Origin: Nymphaea colorata
Lineage: Eukaryota; Streptophyta; Magnoliopsida; Nymphaeales; Nymphaeaceae
Direction: 5' to 3'
NCBI RefSeq assembly: GCF_008831285.2
Contig: NC_045141.1
Location: forward strand, 18,162,848-18,226,847
DNA length: 64,000 nucleotides
Positions 12,701 to 25,100 of the stretch are shown here, in pieces (positions within the stretch are counted from its first letter, which is position 1; the number at the start of each line of letters is the position of its first letter). The position numbers and the translations under genes are program-made. Below the pieces are notes generated by a model. The model worked only from the letters and a program-made list of their open reading frames with translations. It ran no database searches and was not told the DNA's origin.

Positions 12701-14144
12701 CACCGTGTTCATCAATATCCCCAGCATCTCTACTCTACAGTGGCATCCGTTCTCGGTGACATCCGACAGTAGTTTGGAGGAAGATGAACTGACTGTTGTT
12801 ATCAAGTCCGAAGGTAGTTGGTCGGAAGCTCTCTATCAAAAGCTATCGTCCAAAAATGTTGCAGTCGATCGACTTGAAGTTGCAGTTGAAGGACCTTATG
12901 GTTCTCCATCCATTGATTACTTGAGGTCTGCAATTGTCCTTTGCTACTACGTATATATTTATTAGCAAACTTTGTTTGACTTAGTCTAATCCTTCTAGTT
13001 CTACATATGAAATCTGCTTTTCCATACCACCACTTTTTGTTGTCGACCAGAAATTTCCTTGTTAACTTGCACCTTCTGCTCACAGGTATCCAGTTTAACG
13101 TGTTAGATTGGTTATTTAGAATGTTTGATTCTTCTAATATACTATATGGCAAGTCGTAACTTTTTCCTTTGAAGGAAACATGATTCTGCTTTAAAGGCTT
13201 ATACGCACTTGTGTTCAATTTTCAGGCATGATGTTTTGGTTATGATCAGTGGAGGAGTTGGCATAACTCCATTCTTCTCTATAATTCGCCATCTTCTTGC
13301 TCAGAGGACGAAAGCACCAAAGTTGCTGCTCGTTTGTGCGTTCAAGAGCTCAGCGGAACTTCACATGCTTGATCTCCTACTCCCTGTTTCCCCTTCTGCC
13401 ACAAAAATTTCCTCCTTGGAGCTCCAGGTGGAGGCCTACGTCACCAGGGAGAAAGAGCCTCAAACTGCTCAAACTGAGGTGCAGACCATATGGTTCAAAC
13501 CAAGCCAAAGTGATGCACCAGTTTCTTGGGCCGTAGGAAGTAACTGCAACTGGCTTTGGAGGGGAGCAGTCATTTTAGCTTCCTTTTCATTGTTTTTGGT
13601 CATTTTTGGTGTGTTCACAAGATTCTACACATACCCAATGGAAAGCAAGTCACAGTCACAATATCAATACCCAACTTGGCTAAGGGCATTTTTCATGATG
13701 TTCTTTATGTTTATGAGCGTTGTCCTTGTTAGCACTGTTGCCACGATATCGATCAGGAGGAAAGAGGCCAAGGAGGGAGGGCAGATCAAGAACTTGGAGA
13801 TGCAGACCCCAACAGGAACGCCAGGACAGTTGACGTATAAAGCAGAGAGGGAGTTGGAGAGCTTTCCCCATCAATCTGTTGTGCAAAGTACTAATGTGCA
13901 GTATACATATGGTGCACGACCAGACTTTAAAAGTAAGACTACTCTCTCTCAATCTCTCTCGTTCTTATGCTTCTGTTCTTAAATTTTGTTCTTGTTTCTA
14001 GAAATACTAGCACAGTTTCAAGGAGAAAGTGATGTGGGTGTGATGGTTTGCGGCCCCAAGGAAATGAAGGAAGATGTTGCAGGAATTTGCTCACCTGCCA
14101 ATGCTAACAATCTCCATTTTCATTGTGTCAGCTTTGACTTTTGA
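6775..14144 (+). CDS. FRO: ferric reduction oxidase (plant FRO family, NADPH oxidase-like ferric-chelate reductase)
   Basis: Membrane flavocytochrome that moves electrons from NADPH through FAD and two hemes to Fe(III)-chelates, supplying Fe(II) for uptake or organelle import. Exons: 6775-6931, 7765-7864, 8793-8993, 11371-11605, 11706-12033, 12679-12925, 13226-13932, 14002-14144; phases agree throughout and give 705 aa, the usual FRO length. Several membrane segments begin at residues 6-27. Heme ligands are in HIWLGH (about 201 and 206), the following IHG (215), FFYTH (275) and VLHVG (288). FAD-binding HPFS is near 363, where HPFT is the usual form. The NADPH loop GGVGITPF is near 432 and CGPKEM near 675. 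Two further hydrophobic segments lie in exon 7 between the flavin and C-terminal parts. Intron 3 (2.4 kb) holds a 77-bp tandem repeat and a GAGCTCGA-rich element. Least certain is the exon 4 acceptor at 11371. Which FRO clade, hence plasma membrane or organelle, cannot be settled by eye. Confidence 0.94.
9854..10084. repeat. 77-bp tandem repeat, three copies, in FRO intron 3
   Basis: Units begin at 9854, 9931 and 10008 with CATCTACGTACGTCAAGTAA. The first two copies look identical and the third carries a few substitutions. Each unit contains the palindrome ACGTACGT. It lies wholly inside intron 3. Confidence 0.92.
10262..10700. repeat. GAGCTCGA-rich degenerate interspersed element in FRO intron 3
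   Basis: The region is dense in GAGCTCGA, CTCGACTC and CAGCTCGAG motifs, and its right end reads CTCGTGTACAGGTCTG. The element near 57000-57362 has the same motif content and ends in CTCGTGCACAGCC. Such sequences are typical of dispersed non-autonomous plant elements. Ends and class are uncertain, and there is no coding capacity. Confidence 0.42.
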
Positions 14145-16197
14145 AGCAGTGCTAGGGATTCCCTTTTCTTGAAATGTATATGTATAGATTTGCATCTACA
14201 CTTGGTAATTGTGTGCTTCTATGTGAACTTCCCCATTGTCTCTGTGTCTACTTTTTATTTTTAAAGTTTGATGTATGTAATATTTCACACTGTCATGTGT
14301 ATGTTCTGTAACTTCTACATGTGCACTGTCCTTTAAGAAAAACATTGTGCAGTTTCTTCTGTATCAGTAAACGTTGTATATCTGTTTTTTTTCTCAAGTC
14401 CTCGACCAAATATGTTCCTGCAGGATACTCCACCTGTAATCAGTGGAATAATTTTCTTTTACAGTTGGTTGTGTTTGGGCGGAATAACAGGTAAGTGGTT
14501 GAAGGTCTATTTTTTGGAATCTAAGGGTCGAAGTCATATTACTTTAGGGTTGATTATCTCTAAACTCTTGCGAATCAATTTCTATTATCATAAAACCTCA
14601 TAAACTTAAGAATTAAGAACCAATACGTTAATGATGGGCGCTTCTACCATTAAGGAAATGTAACGAAAATGTCGACAACCAATTAAGCAAGCAGCATATG
14701 TTCTTACAAAAAGCAAATAATAGAAAAAAATAAGCAGGACTACTCAACGTCTTGCTTTCAAAGTGGAAAGCACTGTTCCGTCACGTTATGCAGTGCAGAA
14801 GACCTTGCAGGGGTACCCGTCAGGGCCGTCACAACTGCTCCACACAAGTCTCATAAAGGTTAATTCTTATTAGCTCATGCAAACACCTATACGTAGTTTT
14901 TCTTCAAATTAAATGGTCTCTCGCTTATCGACCACACACACACAAAACCTCTGTGATTGTCTTTTTATTTTGTGTCATTCCAAGCAACTAGCAATAGTCA
15001 ATACATCTTTTGCGACCTCTGTGGCTGGATTTTTTTTTTTTTGGTATTGTTAAATGAAACCCATTTTGGAATTAACATTCTAGAATCTCAGCAAAACATT
15101 ACCCAAAGGAATTAGAGTAAATGGTTGAACCATATGACAAGTGATTGGAAATTTGGCAGACCGCTAAAATGGGTGAGAAACTCATTTCTAGACGAGGGCA
15201 ATTTTGAAACTCAAGTTGAAGTCCAATAAGATGGTACATCTACCGGTGATGTGCAAGCCGAGATATTCAAATGGCTAGGCAAGGGGCAAGTCTTGAGCAA
15301 ACTTGTTAGTTGGCTAAGGGGTGTGAATGGTGACTAATTTATGTATCTAGAAGGGCTAAGGTGGAGCGGAGCCTTGACATTGCTTCGAATGCTTTTACTG
15401 TTAGCCCTATTAAGTTAAATCATTTGGTGCATTTGATACACTCTTCGGGACACTTGATTACAGAGGTCTACCAACGATCTAAGATCTCAAGAGTTGAGAG
15501 ATATGGATTAAAGATAAAATCCTTCCTTCACTAATCTTAGATCAGACCTTCTGCCAATGCAAAAACTAAAATGAAGATATCAGTGTTTATCTCAAGATTC
15601 GATCTAGTCTTCTTAGTTTGATAAACCATAAATTTTAGTTTTGATCTTTTGGCACACCATTAACAACATGCAACCAAGTTTCATTGATCGAAAACGAGAG
15701 GTACTCAACTACTTTTGTTTTAATTAGGGATACTTATGGGAGCCACATGGAGTTGACGACCATAGAAATTGAAATGTGACGCGCGGTCAAACGAACTCCA
15801 CTATGCCAACTCTCTTGGGTCTTCGAAATTGGTCACAAAGATCTTGGAAAGCAGAGCTAACAAGGTCTTGCCAATGTTGATGAAGGGGAACAAGCAGACA
15901 TCCTTGGCTCAAGCTTTACATAGGCGTGCGAAAGTGGTGTCATTGATCAGAACCACCATTGGTCACGACGACCTCATAGGGTGGACGTTCATCCGAAGGG
16001 AGATTTCATCTGCTCTTGCGAACATAGTTCTTGGGCGCCTAGAGAAAGAGACAAGCCCTTGTTTCATCCAACAAAGGGAGCGAATAAACAGCTGACTAAA
16101 TTCCGAAGGAACCGTGGGGAGAGGGGGAACACAGCAGCAGCGTCCTCCTTCTTCAGCCACCACTGCCTCCGCTTCTCGCCATTGCCACACTTCCCCA
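14145..16197. other. spacer between FRO and PRMT6
   Basis: The first few hundred bases are presumably the FRO 3' untranslated region. A lone exon-like segment at 14424-14490 is flanked by CCTGCAG and GTAAGTGG but has no partners. No gene is seen from 14500 to 16100. The last 100-200 bases, GC-rich with no usable ATG before 16198, are probably PRMT6 leader. Confidence 0.55.
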
Positions 16198-19100
16198 ATG
16201 CTTCCGAGCTCGGATGGCGCCAGCAACGGTCACCCACGGCACGCCTCCTCCGAAAGGAGGGCGGGTTACGTGCCCAGGGACAGACTCCGCAAGCCGGGAC
16301 GCACCTCTCGAGCACTCAGACACAGGGCCTCCGGACAAGATAGAGCCGTTGCTGCCGCCGCCACTCCTTACGATGCTGCCTATTTCCACTCGTATTCCCA
16401 CCTTGGGGTCCATGAAGAGATGATCAAGGTACGGGAAGAAACAGTGTCCCTCACCACCTCCATATTTTTCTTCTATTTTTTTTTTTGCTTTCCCTGATAC
16501 CCATTTAAGATCTCTCTAGTCTGTTATTGAACCTTAAAGTTGATTCGACGATTGGTGACTTTCTGCTTGTTTTGGTAATTAAGGAAGTGGTTTGTGGATA
16601 TGTAACAGTGAAAAATGGAAACCAAGCAATCTTGGTCAGTTTTAGGTTAATCCAGAAGGCGGCATCCTGTTGAGCCGGAGAAGGATTGCCTGTCTCTTCA
16701 TTGCATAAGGTTTCTTTTGCAGGCCACTCACTAAGCAGGCTTCCACGCAAATTTCCTGCATTCATCAAGTTTTGTTTTAACTAAATAATGTGATGGTGTC
16801 CTTATACAAAAATTTGGAAAAAGAGGGAGGGAAAGGTTATTCTTTCATCTGTTTAGGTAGCTATGTGAATATCAGAAAATAGGGATCATGGGATCTACTT
16901 GAGAGAAAAGAGGAATACAAATACTTTCTTCACTTCTGTGAAACTCCATGCGGGATATTTATATGTCAAGGTGTAGTTTCTCATTCTTATTACATAATGG
17001 TTCCTCGATATGTCATAGTCTATTCTATCTGCAATTGCACTATTCTTTGATGTAACTTTTCTCCGTAGCCATTGCATGCATTTTCTAGTTTTTTTATATA
17101 ATTAGTCATTGTTGCCTGAAGTCCAGTGATTTGATTTGATTAGGACCTGTTCCACTTGCTTTGCATCTTCCACTCAAATTGATGTGGTCTTTCATCATGA
17201 ATGGCTAAGTAGTTTGACATTCTGCAGGATCATGTGCGGACTGATACCTACAGGGCTGCAATAATGCAGCATCAAAGTAGTATTCAAGGCAAAGTAATAT
17301 TGGTTTCTCCTTAGACACCTGTGACTCTTTGTATTAATATTACTCTGGATTGGATCATGATTGGTGCAGTGTTGCTCTTTTTCTGGCCACTAGTAATTTG
17401 CTTATGGAAAGTTTCTGTTTTCAGGTTGTAATGGATGTAGGTTGTGGAACTGGCATTCTATCTATTTTTTGTGCTCTTGCTGGTGCAAGGAAGGTAAGGC
17501 TGTGTTGGTATTTAAGTTATTTCAATGTGTGATAAGTGTCTACATAGCTAAGCTTCTTGTTAACAAAATAATCTTCAAATTTGCAGAGTTGTATGTCAGA
17601 CAATTTACATCCTGGAGAAATTCAGACATCTGAAATATGTTGCTTCATTTTTTTGGGGCTTAGATCTGGGTTAGATATGAGCCTGTACTTAATTTAGTAA
17701 AAGACATATTAAGTTGGCCATTGTCATGCTTGGATGTACTTTTGGGCAACAAAAAATAAACAGCATAAAACATAAGAAGGTTGCAGCTAAAAGTCAAAAT
17801 TTTTTCCTAGATCAAATTGAAAAAGACATGGTCATAACTAGTCATATATGGAGACCAATTGTTGTTACAAGAACAAAAAGTATTTGTAGAATCAATTCAA
17901 ACTAAAACATGGTCTTAACATGTATGTATATACAGTCATGCCCATTATAAGCCATAGGTAATTGGGCATTGAGGCTCAATCTTTTTTATCAAACTTGATA
18001 AATATATTCAATAAAAATTATCTAGTAAGAATCATGATTTAGTAGCTTAGCTTACTCTCTTTTACATAAAATTTTGAATTTTCAAGTTATGCAGTGCTTA
18101 TGAGCCATTGGTTTATTCAGCTTGTAGCATTCATATATGCATGTTACAGAAACATGACCCAATGATTTGTACTAAACGGTATATGAAAATCATATCTATG
18201 AGGTTACAGTACTTTATCCATAAAATTATTAAAAGGTAATGGCCTTTGTGAAGTGGGAGAAAGGCACCTGGAGAAACCCTATCATTAGTAAACAAACAGA
18301 CACACATATACACATATATGACTGACATGTAAAAGCCATATGCTTATGTTTAGTTTTCAGTTTTTTATGAAATATGATGCAGAGACGAAGTACTTTATCC
18401 CTATTACATTGAAGATGGATCTTCCTACCTTGCTATCTTTTTCATCTTTTGGTTTTCATAAAGTCAGAAATGAGCTTGCTGACCTTCTTGCACTGCAGGT
18501 TTATGCAGTGGATGCTAGTGAGATTGCCATACAGGTAATAGTCCACTTCTTTTCTTATTTTATAGTTGTCTTATTGCTTTCGTTTGTACCACTTACTTGA
18601 TCTTGTTTACATTCTTTTTGTTTCCAATTTGTTGACACTTGCTGTGTAGGAGTACTGGATAAATCAAGGAAGATGGGACATATTTTGCTTAAAGGCCTAT
18701 CTTTAGTAGAAATAGAGATTTTGTCACATAGGCATTCCTACCTGCATGTGATGGTAATGTTGACCTATGTCACATGGACTCTTCAAAAAAGGGGCAGCAG
18801 CCATGTCGACACGATGTGCATGTGGCTCTGACAGGCACCCCAACCGCACCCTCTCTTCTTCATGTTGAAAATTATTTTTATTCCTTTTTTATTTTCTCTC
18901 CCCTCTCTTTTTTTTATGTACAGTAATAAATATAAGAAAAGACAAATTTAAGATAAGAAACTACCATATATATATATATATATAATGACTACATATATTT
19001 ATATATATATAATAAATAAATAAATATATATGTGTGTGTAAATGTATGTATAGCCTCGCTGCTCACCCACACCCGATTTTTTTGGGATGTGCTGCACCGG

Positions 19101-22100
19101 CACCCACATCCCGCACTAATGTGACAGAAATGTTGACACAACAGGGCAAGGGGAACATCAGATATGACTTAGACACGCTCAGGTTCACTCATCTTTCGTT
19201 CAGTTCAAGATGGGTATTAATCAAATGTGAGCCAGCAAAATATATCCAGATCACAGAAATGAAAGGAAAGTTTTTTGTCGTTTTGATACGTATCATTAAC
19301 TTTTAAAAACTATGTCTATCTTTACTATTTCAGTGTTAGTTTCATAGACATTCTTTGTTATTTATCTTGTTTGTCGTTTCACAATTCCTGAACATTGCAT
19401 TTATGTTTCTCTCTAATTTTCTGGATATCCCTTTTAGGTATGCTGTCCTTTAAATGAATTCTTACGTGCTTGGGCTGAATTTAAAGTCAGAGCATTTGTT
19501 GCATGCCTTGTATCTCATTTTCATTGAAAACAACCTTGACTTAGCATGATAAGTTAACTATTTCATATTACCAGGCAAATGAAGTTGTCAAGATGAACAA
19601 TTTGTCCGAGAAAATTGAAGTTTTACATGGAAGAGTTGAGGTAAAAATTTGATGTGAGTTTGATTGTTTTTTTGTTGTACCACAAGAGTTACATGCTTTT
19701 GTGTGTGTGTGCACATTTATGCATGTGCATGTGTGCATGTATCTGTGAATGTATGTGTATATATTTCTCTGTATGTATTATATATGTATTTGTGCATGCA
19801 TGGAAAAGTCAACAAGGAAAGACCCTGCCGGCCTGCCCAGTTGTTTCTTGCTGTCATCTCTGTTATGGAAAATTGTGTTCTTTTATCTCTCAATGCCTTA
19901 CAGCTTTAGTTTGCTTGCTATACCCATGTTTCCTGCTTCTCTAGATAAGTTCTATGACTTTCCTTTCTCCAGTTTTAACTAAAATCCAAAGGGCATCCCT
20001 ATTTGTGCTTCAAAGATTGTGTTTCATTTTAAGGAAAAAAAAAATCCTTAAAGAAATCTTAACTGGTTTCTTAACACGTTTTATTACTTCCCTATGTGTA
20101 TAAGTTAGAATTTAATGGTTAACAACTGGAAAGTTTTAAGGTTCTTTGATCATTATTGGGGCTTTGGCAATTCCAAAAGTGTAATTGTTCATGGTGGAGT
20201 TGGTGAATGCAGGACATTGAGATTGATGAGGAAATTGATGTTATAATCTCAGAGTGGATGGGCTACATGTTGTTATATGAGGTAGATGTTTAGTATTTGA
20301 TGGCTTTTTATGCAGTCTGGCCCCCTTTTGTCAGTTTTTATGAATGCAAATATGACAAATAAAATAAGTGAATAGCATTTGAAACTGCCGCAGAGCATGC
20401 TGTCAAGTGTAATTACAGCAAGGGACCGGTGGCTTAAGCCTGGAGGACTTATACTTCCTTCTCATGCAACGGTATTGTTACATTAAGTCCAACCTAGTCA
20501 TTGTTCTCTTATGCCTGTAGTTATCTGTTTGGTAATGCCATGATGTGATAGCAGTATATATAGTTGGGACGTGAATTTAGAATATATAATTCAGGTTACT
20601 TACCATGTTTGTTTTCGTGCATGGCCAAATGAATATGATGGTGGTTTTATGTTTACTGTTGCAGTTATATATGGCACCTGTTACACATTCAGAAAGATAT
20701 AGGGAAAGCATAGATTTTTGGCGCAATGTGTATGGAATTGACAGTGAGTTATAATCCTTCTTGTAGATAAATTTCAATTGTTGTTTCGGTTTCCTACATT
20801 AAATGAATCATGTTAGGTCGAAATAGGATATATATGGGACACTTGTGATGGTTTAAATTGTTTGAAGAATTCTTCCTGTTTAAAGTTCCTTAGTAGAGCA
20901 TTCCACCACAAGCAAAAAACTTTTGTTAGTCCTGTATATTAGACCAATATGAGAATCTATGTTGATGTTAGAAAAGTCTGCATGAGATTGAGTAATTATG
21001 AAGTATGAACCACTTGTATCTGCAATGATCTATAACCTTTCCTTGAGAGTTTGACAATTATCTATTGAAACTGTAATGGCAAAACAAGTTGGTCTAAAGT
21101 TTGGAGTTTTCAGGCAGTGTTTTCTTGTGGTAATGGATTTTCTTTAGCTCTTGAATTGAATAACCCTGTGCTGATATGCAGGACCAATCTACCATCAACA
21201 TTGATGTGCATACTTTTGTTGCACGATCTAGCTTTTGTGATGTTTGTATACCGTTGTTTAATGCATGCTTAAGTTCAATGTAGCTCATTTTCTTTGTGAC
21301 TGATTTGCAATTGAATTATAAGAACTGCCTTAATTTCTTAAGTTTGATTGGTCTTTTAACATGAGATGCCTTTTATTTGGTGGATATAGTGTCTGCAATG
21401 TTGCCACTAGCAAAACAGTGTGCATTTGAGGAACCATCTGTGGAGATTATATCTGGGGAGAATGTTTTAACATGGCCATTTGTGGTGAGTTTCCATATGT
21501 TCTAGTGCTTGAGGCAGTGGTCTCTGCTCCATGTATGTTAATGGCCGTTTTCACTCCATTTCTCAAAGCTTTCGGCGTCATTAAGGTTCAGATTTTGTGC
21601 TGAGTACATCTCATGACCATCATGGAACATGTTAAATGCTTGGGAGATGATGGGCCATAACTTGAGCTAGATTCTTGTTTTTTCTACCACTTAGTGGCAT
21701 TGTCTTGCTAAAATAGAATAGATCTGAACTTGGCATTTGTTGCAGCCTTGAAACGTGGAGAGAGAGAGAGAGAGGGCTGAAGACGTGAGAGTTGAGAAGA
21801 AAAGAACTCATCTCATTCACTAACCCTAATCTCTATTATAAAGAGATTAGGGTAGAAAGAAGATTTACATATTACATCAATCTAAAATAAAGAAAATATT
21901 AAAGAGATCTTATAACCCTTTAATATTACAAAGAACCACCTAGAAATATAAACATTCTTATTTCAACACTCCCCCTCAAGCTGGAGCATACATGTTAAAC
22001 ATGCTCAGCTTGTCTGAACATTTAGAGAAATCACCAATAGGGAGAGCTTTGGTGAAGACATCTGTAGCTTGGTCTTCTGAAGGGACATGAATAGTGGTAA

Positions 22101-25100
22101 TGGTTCCTCCTTGAACGAGATCTCGAATGTAATGACAGTCAACCTCAATATGTTTAGTTCTCTCATGAAAAATTGGATTATTAGCAATGTATGTGGCTGC
22201 ACGATTGTCACAATACATCTTCATGGGAAGTGAAATCGACACACTTAGGTTAGATAGCATGGATCTAGCCCAAGTCATTTCTGTTGCAGTTTGAGCCATA
22301 GCTCTGTATTCAGATTCTGCACTAGATCTTGACACCACGCCTTGTTTTTTACTTCTCCATGATATGAGGTTGCCTCCCACAAATACACAAAATCCTGTGA
22401 TAGATTTTCTGTCCTCGATTGAGCCAGCATAGTCAGCATCACTATAGGCTTCCACTTCCAGAGTCTTGCCTTTTGTGAACAAAAGGCTTTTGCCAGGAGA
22501 CGATTTCAGATATTTAACCACCATCAAAGCAGCATCCCAATGAACTTTCCTTGGTTTTTTCATAAATTGACTTAGCTTCTCCACTGCAAAACTAATGTCT
22601 AGTCTTATCACAGTAACATAGAGTAGTTTTCCAATAAGGGATCTATAAGATTGAGAATCCACTAATTCTGTTTGGTCATCATGAAGGTGTATACGTGGAT
22701 TCATAGGCAAATTAGTCGGTTTAGCTCCTAGCATCCCTGTGTCCTGCAATAAATCAAGAACATACTTCCGTTGAGAGAGAACAACACCCTCCCTATTGCG
22801 AGCAACTTCTATTCATAAGAAGTATCGATGTGGACCAAGATCTTTCGTCACAAAGTGTTTTTGAAGAAACAGTTTTGCATCAGAAATTTCTTGATCAGAG
22901 TCACCTGTTAGGATAATATCATCAACATAAACTACGAGAACGGTTATACCTCTGGAAGTCTTCTTGATAAACAGAGAATGATCAAGAGGAGATCTCACAA
23001 AGCCACACTTTGAGACTACCTCGGAAAACTTGTGAAACCACGCACGAGGACTCTGCTTGAGTCCATAAATAGCTTTCTTTAGCTTGCACACTTTGCCACA
23101 CTCCTCCTGTCGTTCAAATCCTGGTGGTTGTTGCATATAGACAGTCTCATCGAGATCATCGTACAAAAAGACGTTTTTGACATCCAGTTGATACATGTGC
23201 CAGTCATGGTGGACAACCACAAAAATGATAAGGCGAATGGTTCCCAACCGAGCAACTGAAGAGAAGGTCTCAAAGAAATCCACACCGTAGGTCTGCGTGT
23301 AGCCATTAGTAACCAACCGAGCTTTGTATCGTTCCATAGAACCATAAGAATTATATTTCATTGTGAATACCCACTTTGAGCCAACAATATCACAACGAGG
23401 AGGAGGATCAACAAGTTCCCAAGTGCCTCTTTGCACTAAGGCATCCATCTCATCTTGCATAGCCCGTCTCCATTATGAGCAGCCAGAGCTTGAATGAACT
23501 GTTGCATATTTTTACCAATACCATTAGTAGACACAAAAGGAGATATAGGATGTAAAGTACATTGCCGCCTGCCTTTGCGAAGAGCAATAGGTAAGTCTTA
23601 ACAGGGATCAGAATGACTAGGGCTATGCACTTCAGATGTACTTACCTCCTGAGAAATGGTTGGCGAAGGATTATGAGAAGGGTCCTGTCGACGTGTGTAG
23701 ACCAGTGGAGGATCACGAAACTTGGACACTACAGTAGAAGGAGATTCAAAAGGGAACGACTCCAAAGGAATAGGAGGAATAGGTAGTGGGTCTGGTGATG
23801 GTGGCATCTCAGGAAGGATGGAAGAGGAGCTATAATAAGGTTGATACTCAAAGAATGTGACATCCGCACTGATATACTCCTTTTGAGTTAAGGGATCAAA
23901 GCATTTGTAGCCCTTATGGTTTCTGGAGTAGCCTATAAAGATACACTTAAGGGCTTGGGCTCCCAATTTATCACGTGTGGGTCCAAATATGTGAACGAAG
24001 CATGTGCAACCAAATACTTTGGGAGTCACTGGAAATAAGGGTCGTTGTGGATGCACAAGTTTAATGGGAACCTTGTTGTCAATGGAGGATGAGGGTAAAC
24101 GGTTGGTTAAGTAACAAGCCGTGAGGATGGCATCTCCCCAAAAAGATGCAGGTAACTTGGTATGAAGCATTAGGGAACGAGCCACATTTAAGAGTTAGCG
24201 ATGTTTACGTTCAGCTACTCCATTTTGTTGGGAGGTATGAGGACAAGTAAACTGAGGAGAAATGCCATTATCGGAGTAAAACTTTATTAAGGTTGAGGCT
24301 TTGAACTCAAGGGCGTTATCAGTACGAATGTTTTTAACAAGAATACCAAACTGAGTCTTTGTTTTAATAATAAGATTTTTGAGAATACATACTACTTCAG
24401 ACCTTTCCTTCGACCCAAGTCACTCGAGAATAATCATCAACAATGACAAGAAAATGCCGAAATCTTGACCTACTAACAACTCTGCTAGGACCCTACACAT
24501 CAACATGAAGAAGATCAAATAGTCCACAACTGGACGGACAAAGACTCGATGAATAACTGCGATGGGTGTGTTTGCCAAGTTGACAGGCTTCACACTGGAA
24601 CGACTCTGGTATTGAAAGCTGAAGAAGAAAGTGACAGAGCTTGGAGACAAATGGATGACCAAGTCTTAGATGCCACTGGAAAGAGGAGGACGGTGAGGTG
24701 ATCGATGATGCTGCAATACCCACTGGATCCGACAGGAAGTAGATGCCTCCTTTCTCATAGCCTCCACCAATCGTCTTCCTAGTTTCCAAGTCCTGAAATG
24801 AACATAAACCATAGTCAAATGTAACACGACAGTGTAAGTCATTAATCAATTGTCCAACTGATAACAAATTTGTTGGGAACTTAGGAGCATATAACACATT
24901 AGGAATAGTCATAGACTGAGAAATCTTGATATTACCATAACCCAGAATAGGTGACCATCTACCATCTGCAAGTTTCACATGACGTGCCTGAGGCAACATG
25001 TGTAGCACAATAAACATAGAAGATTTACTACAAAAGTGTCTCGATGCTCTGGAATCAATAATCCAAGTAATACCTGTATCATGTGGGACACTATCAACAG

